DNA of 37,890 bases from positions 1 to 37,890 of the forward strand of contig JAGRBM010000343.1 of assembly GCA_020434085.1 (NCBI GenBank). The letters run 5' to 3'. This document shows, in pieces, positions 36,937-37,890 of the stretch. Source of the stretch: Chrysiogenia bacterium. GTDB lineage: Bacteria > JAGRBM01. Below the pieces are notes generated by a model. The model did no database searches. It was not told the DNA's origin and was given only the letters and a program-made list of their open reading frames with translations. The first letter of the stretch is position 1; each line of letters starts with the position of its first letter. The translations under genes were made by a program, and so were the position numbers.

Positions 36937-36966
36937 AGTATGCCGGATTGCGCCATTGCGGGTCAA
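36937..36966 (-). promoter_or_regulatory. Candidate sigma-70 promoter of the large exported protein gene
   Basis: On the minus strand TTGACC (36961-36966) and CATACT (36937-36942) are 18 bases apart, matching 5 of 6 and 4 of 6 consensus positions. Transcription would start near 36930, giving a leader of about 130 bases. A 7-bp stem (36908-36914 with 36928-36934) sits at the predicted 5' end. Confidence 0.4.
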
Positions 36967-37045
36967 AGCGACAGCCGGTGTCTGGTGTAACTGCCGCTCA
37001 CTCCAACCCCCTGAAATTCCGGGGAATTTGCGCCCTGCCCCAATG

Positions 37046-37071
37046 AAAAAGCCCGCCGGGGTGCGGCGGGC
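37046..37071 (-). terminator. Intrinsic terminator of the atp operon
   Basis: GCCCGCCG (37051-37058) pairs perfectly with CGGCGGGC (37064-37071) around a 5-base loop. Reading the minus strand, the stem is followed by TTTTT (37050-37046). It lies about 31 bp after the atpC stop, the expected place for the end of the ATP synthase operon. Confidence 0.9.
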
Positions 37072-37102
37072 CTCTTCGTAAAGTCAGCGAAATGTTTGTA
37101 AA

Positions 37103-37519
37103 TCAGTGGGCGTTCATCCGAGCCAGGGTGATCAGACGCGCGCGGGCGTCTCCGACCTCGCGCAGGGCCTTCTCGTAGGCGTCCTTGTCGGAGCCCGCCT
37201 CGGCCAGGCGCGCATTGGCATCGCCAAGGGCTTCCTCGGCCTCGGACTGCGAGAGATCCGAGGCTTTCTCCACGCGGTCGGCCAGCACGACGACCTTGTC
37301 GGCGCGTACTTCGCAAAATCCGCCGTAGACCACGTAGTAGTCCTTCGAGGATCCATCGCTGACGATCATCGGACCGGCATCGAGCGAGCTGAGGAAGCTG
37401 ATGTGACCCGGCAGGATGCCGAACTCACCCAGGGTGCCCGGCGCAATGAGTTCTTCTGCCTGACCGGCGAAGACCTTGCCACCTGGCGTGACGACCTCAA
37501 GATTGAACGTGTTGCTCAT
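37103..37519 (-). CDS. atpC: ATP synthase F1 subunit epsilon (AtpC)
   Basis: Central-stalk subunit of F1Fo ATP synthase, which couples rotation to catalysis and can inhibit ATP hydrolysis. 138 aa. The N-terminal beta-sandwich has FNLEVVTPGGKVFAGQAEEL, then GEFGILPGHISFLSSL, the family signature, and VVYGGFCEVRADKVVVLAD. The C-terminal half forms the helical hairpin (SEAEEALGDANARLAEAG and on), of full length. GGGAA precedes the ATG by about 8 bases. It begins 26 bp after atpD and is the last gene of the operon. Confidence 0.97.
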   Translation of the reverse strand: MSNTFNLEVVTPGGKVFAGQAEELIAPGTLGEFGILPGHISFLSSLDAGPMIVSDGSSKDYYVVYGGFCEVRADKVVVLADRVEKASDLSQSEAEEALGDANARLAEAGSDKDAYEKALREVGDARARLITLARMNAH

Positions 37520-37545
37520 CTGCGTTCCCTACGCTTCGACCAGGA

Positions 37546-37890
<345 letters not shown>

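Larger units (their letters stand above)
36797..37102. other. Intergenic region between atpC and the large exported protein gene
   Basis: About 306 bases with no convincing gene. It holds, in minus-strand order, the atp operon terminator, a candidate sigma-70 promoter, a GC stem-loop and the ribosome site of the large exported protein gene. Confidence 0.7.

Overview
The window looks like part of a high-GC, Gram-negative, respiring chromosome of deltaproteobacterial type (Myxococcota or Desulfobacterota in the broad sense), probably from an uncultured lineage. The pointers are a full NADH-type complex I, a COQ4-family quinone biosynthesis protein, a type IV pilus minor pilin/PilY1 operon with a sigma-54 type regulator, a TonB-like protein, and the atpD-atpC end of an ATP synthase operon. 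The taxonomy is inferred from gene content, not measured.

Layout. (1) 1-16873, plus strand: a complex I locus. The tail of an unknown upstream gene is followed by nuoM and nuoN (first copies), then after an 82-bp gap with a strong hairpin come nuoA-B-C-D-E-F-G-H-J-K-L-M-N (second nuoM and nuoN). The genes are 0-28 bp apart or overlap. No nuoI lies between nuoH and nuoJ, where it is usually found, nor anywhere else here. NuoH carries about 90 extra residues with likely extra membrane helices, and NuoG is short (531 aa) but keeps the four cysteines of the optional N7 cluster. (2) 16874-19071: a gene-free stretch with a diverged 66-bp direct repeat, an unrecognised minus-strand gene, a divergent region with a perfect 7-5-7 palindrome, a plus-strand COQ4-like gene, and a strong terminator. 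(3) 19072-30196, minus strand: prepilin peptidase, histidine kinase and NtrC-family regulator, translationally coupled, then fimU/gspH-like, pilV, pilW, pilX and pilY1. A -24/-12 type sequence sits just before the minor pilin operon. (4) 30300-32539: a TonB-like single-span protein on the plus strand, a MITE-like inverted-repeat element, and a minus-strand DUF2804 gene. (5) 32543-36796, minus: a very large exported protein with about five Ig-like domains and a long helical half, coupled to DUF2804. (6) 37046-37890, minus: terminator, atpC and the 3' end of atpD.

How it fits together. Complex I oxidises NADH and reduces quinone while pumping protons; a COQ4-type protein would act in quinone synthesis; ATP synthase uses the proton gradient. 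The pilus block encodes pilus priming (minor pilins), the tip adhesin PilY1, the peptidase that matures prepilins, and a two-component system well placed to control the minor pilin operon. The least understood parts are the 1417-aa exported protein with its DUF2804 partner, the altered complex I gene set, and the small repeat elements.
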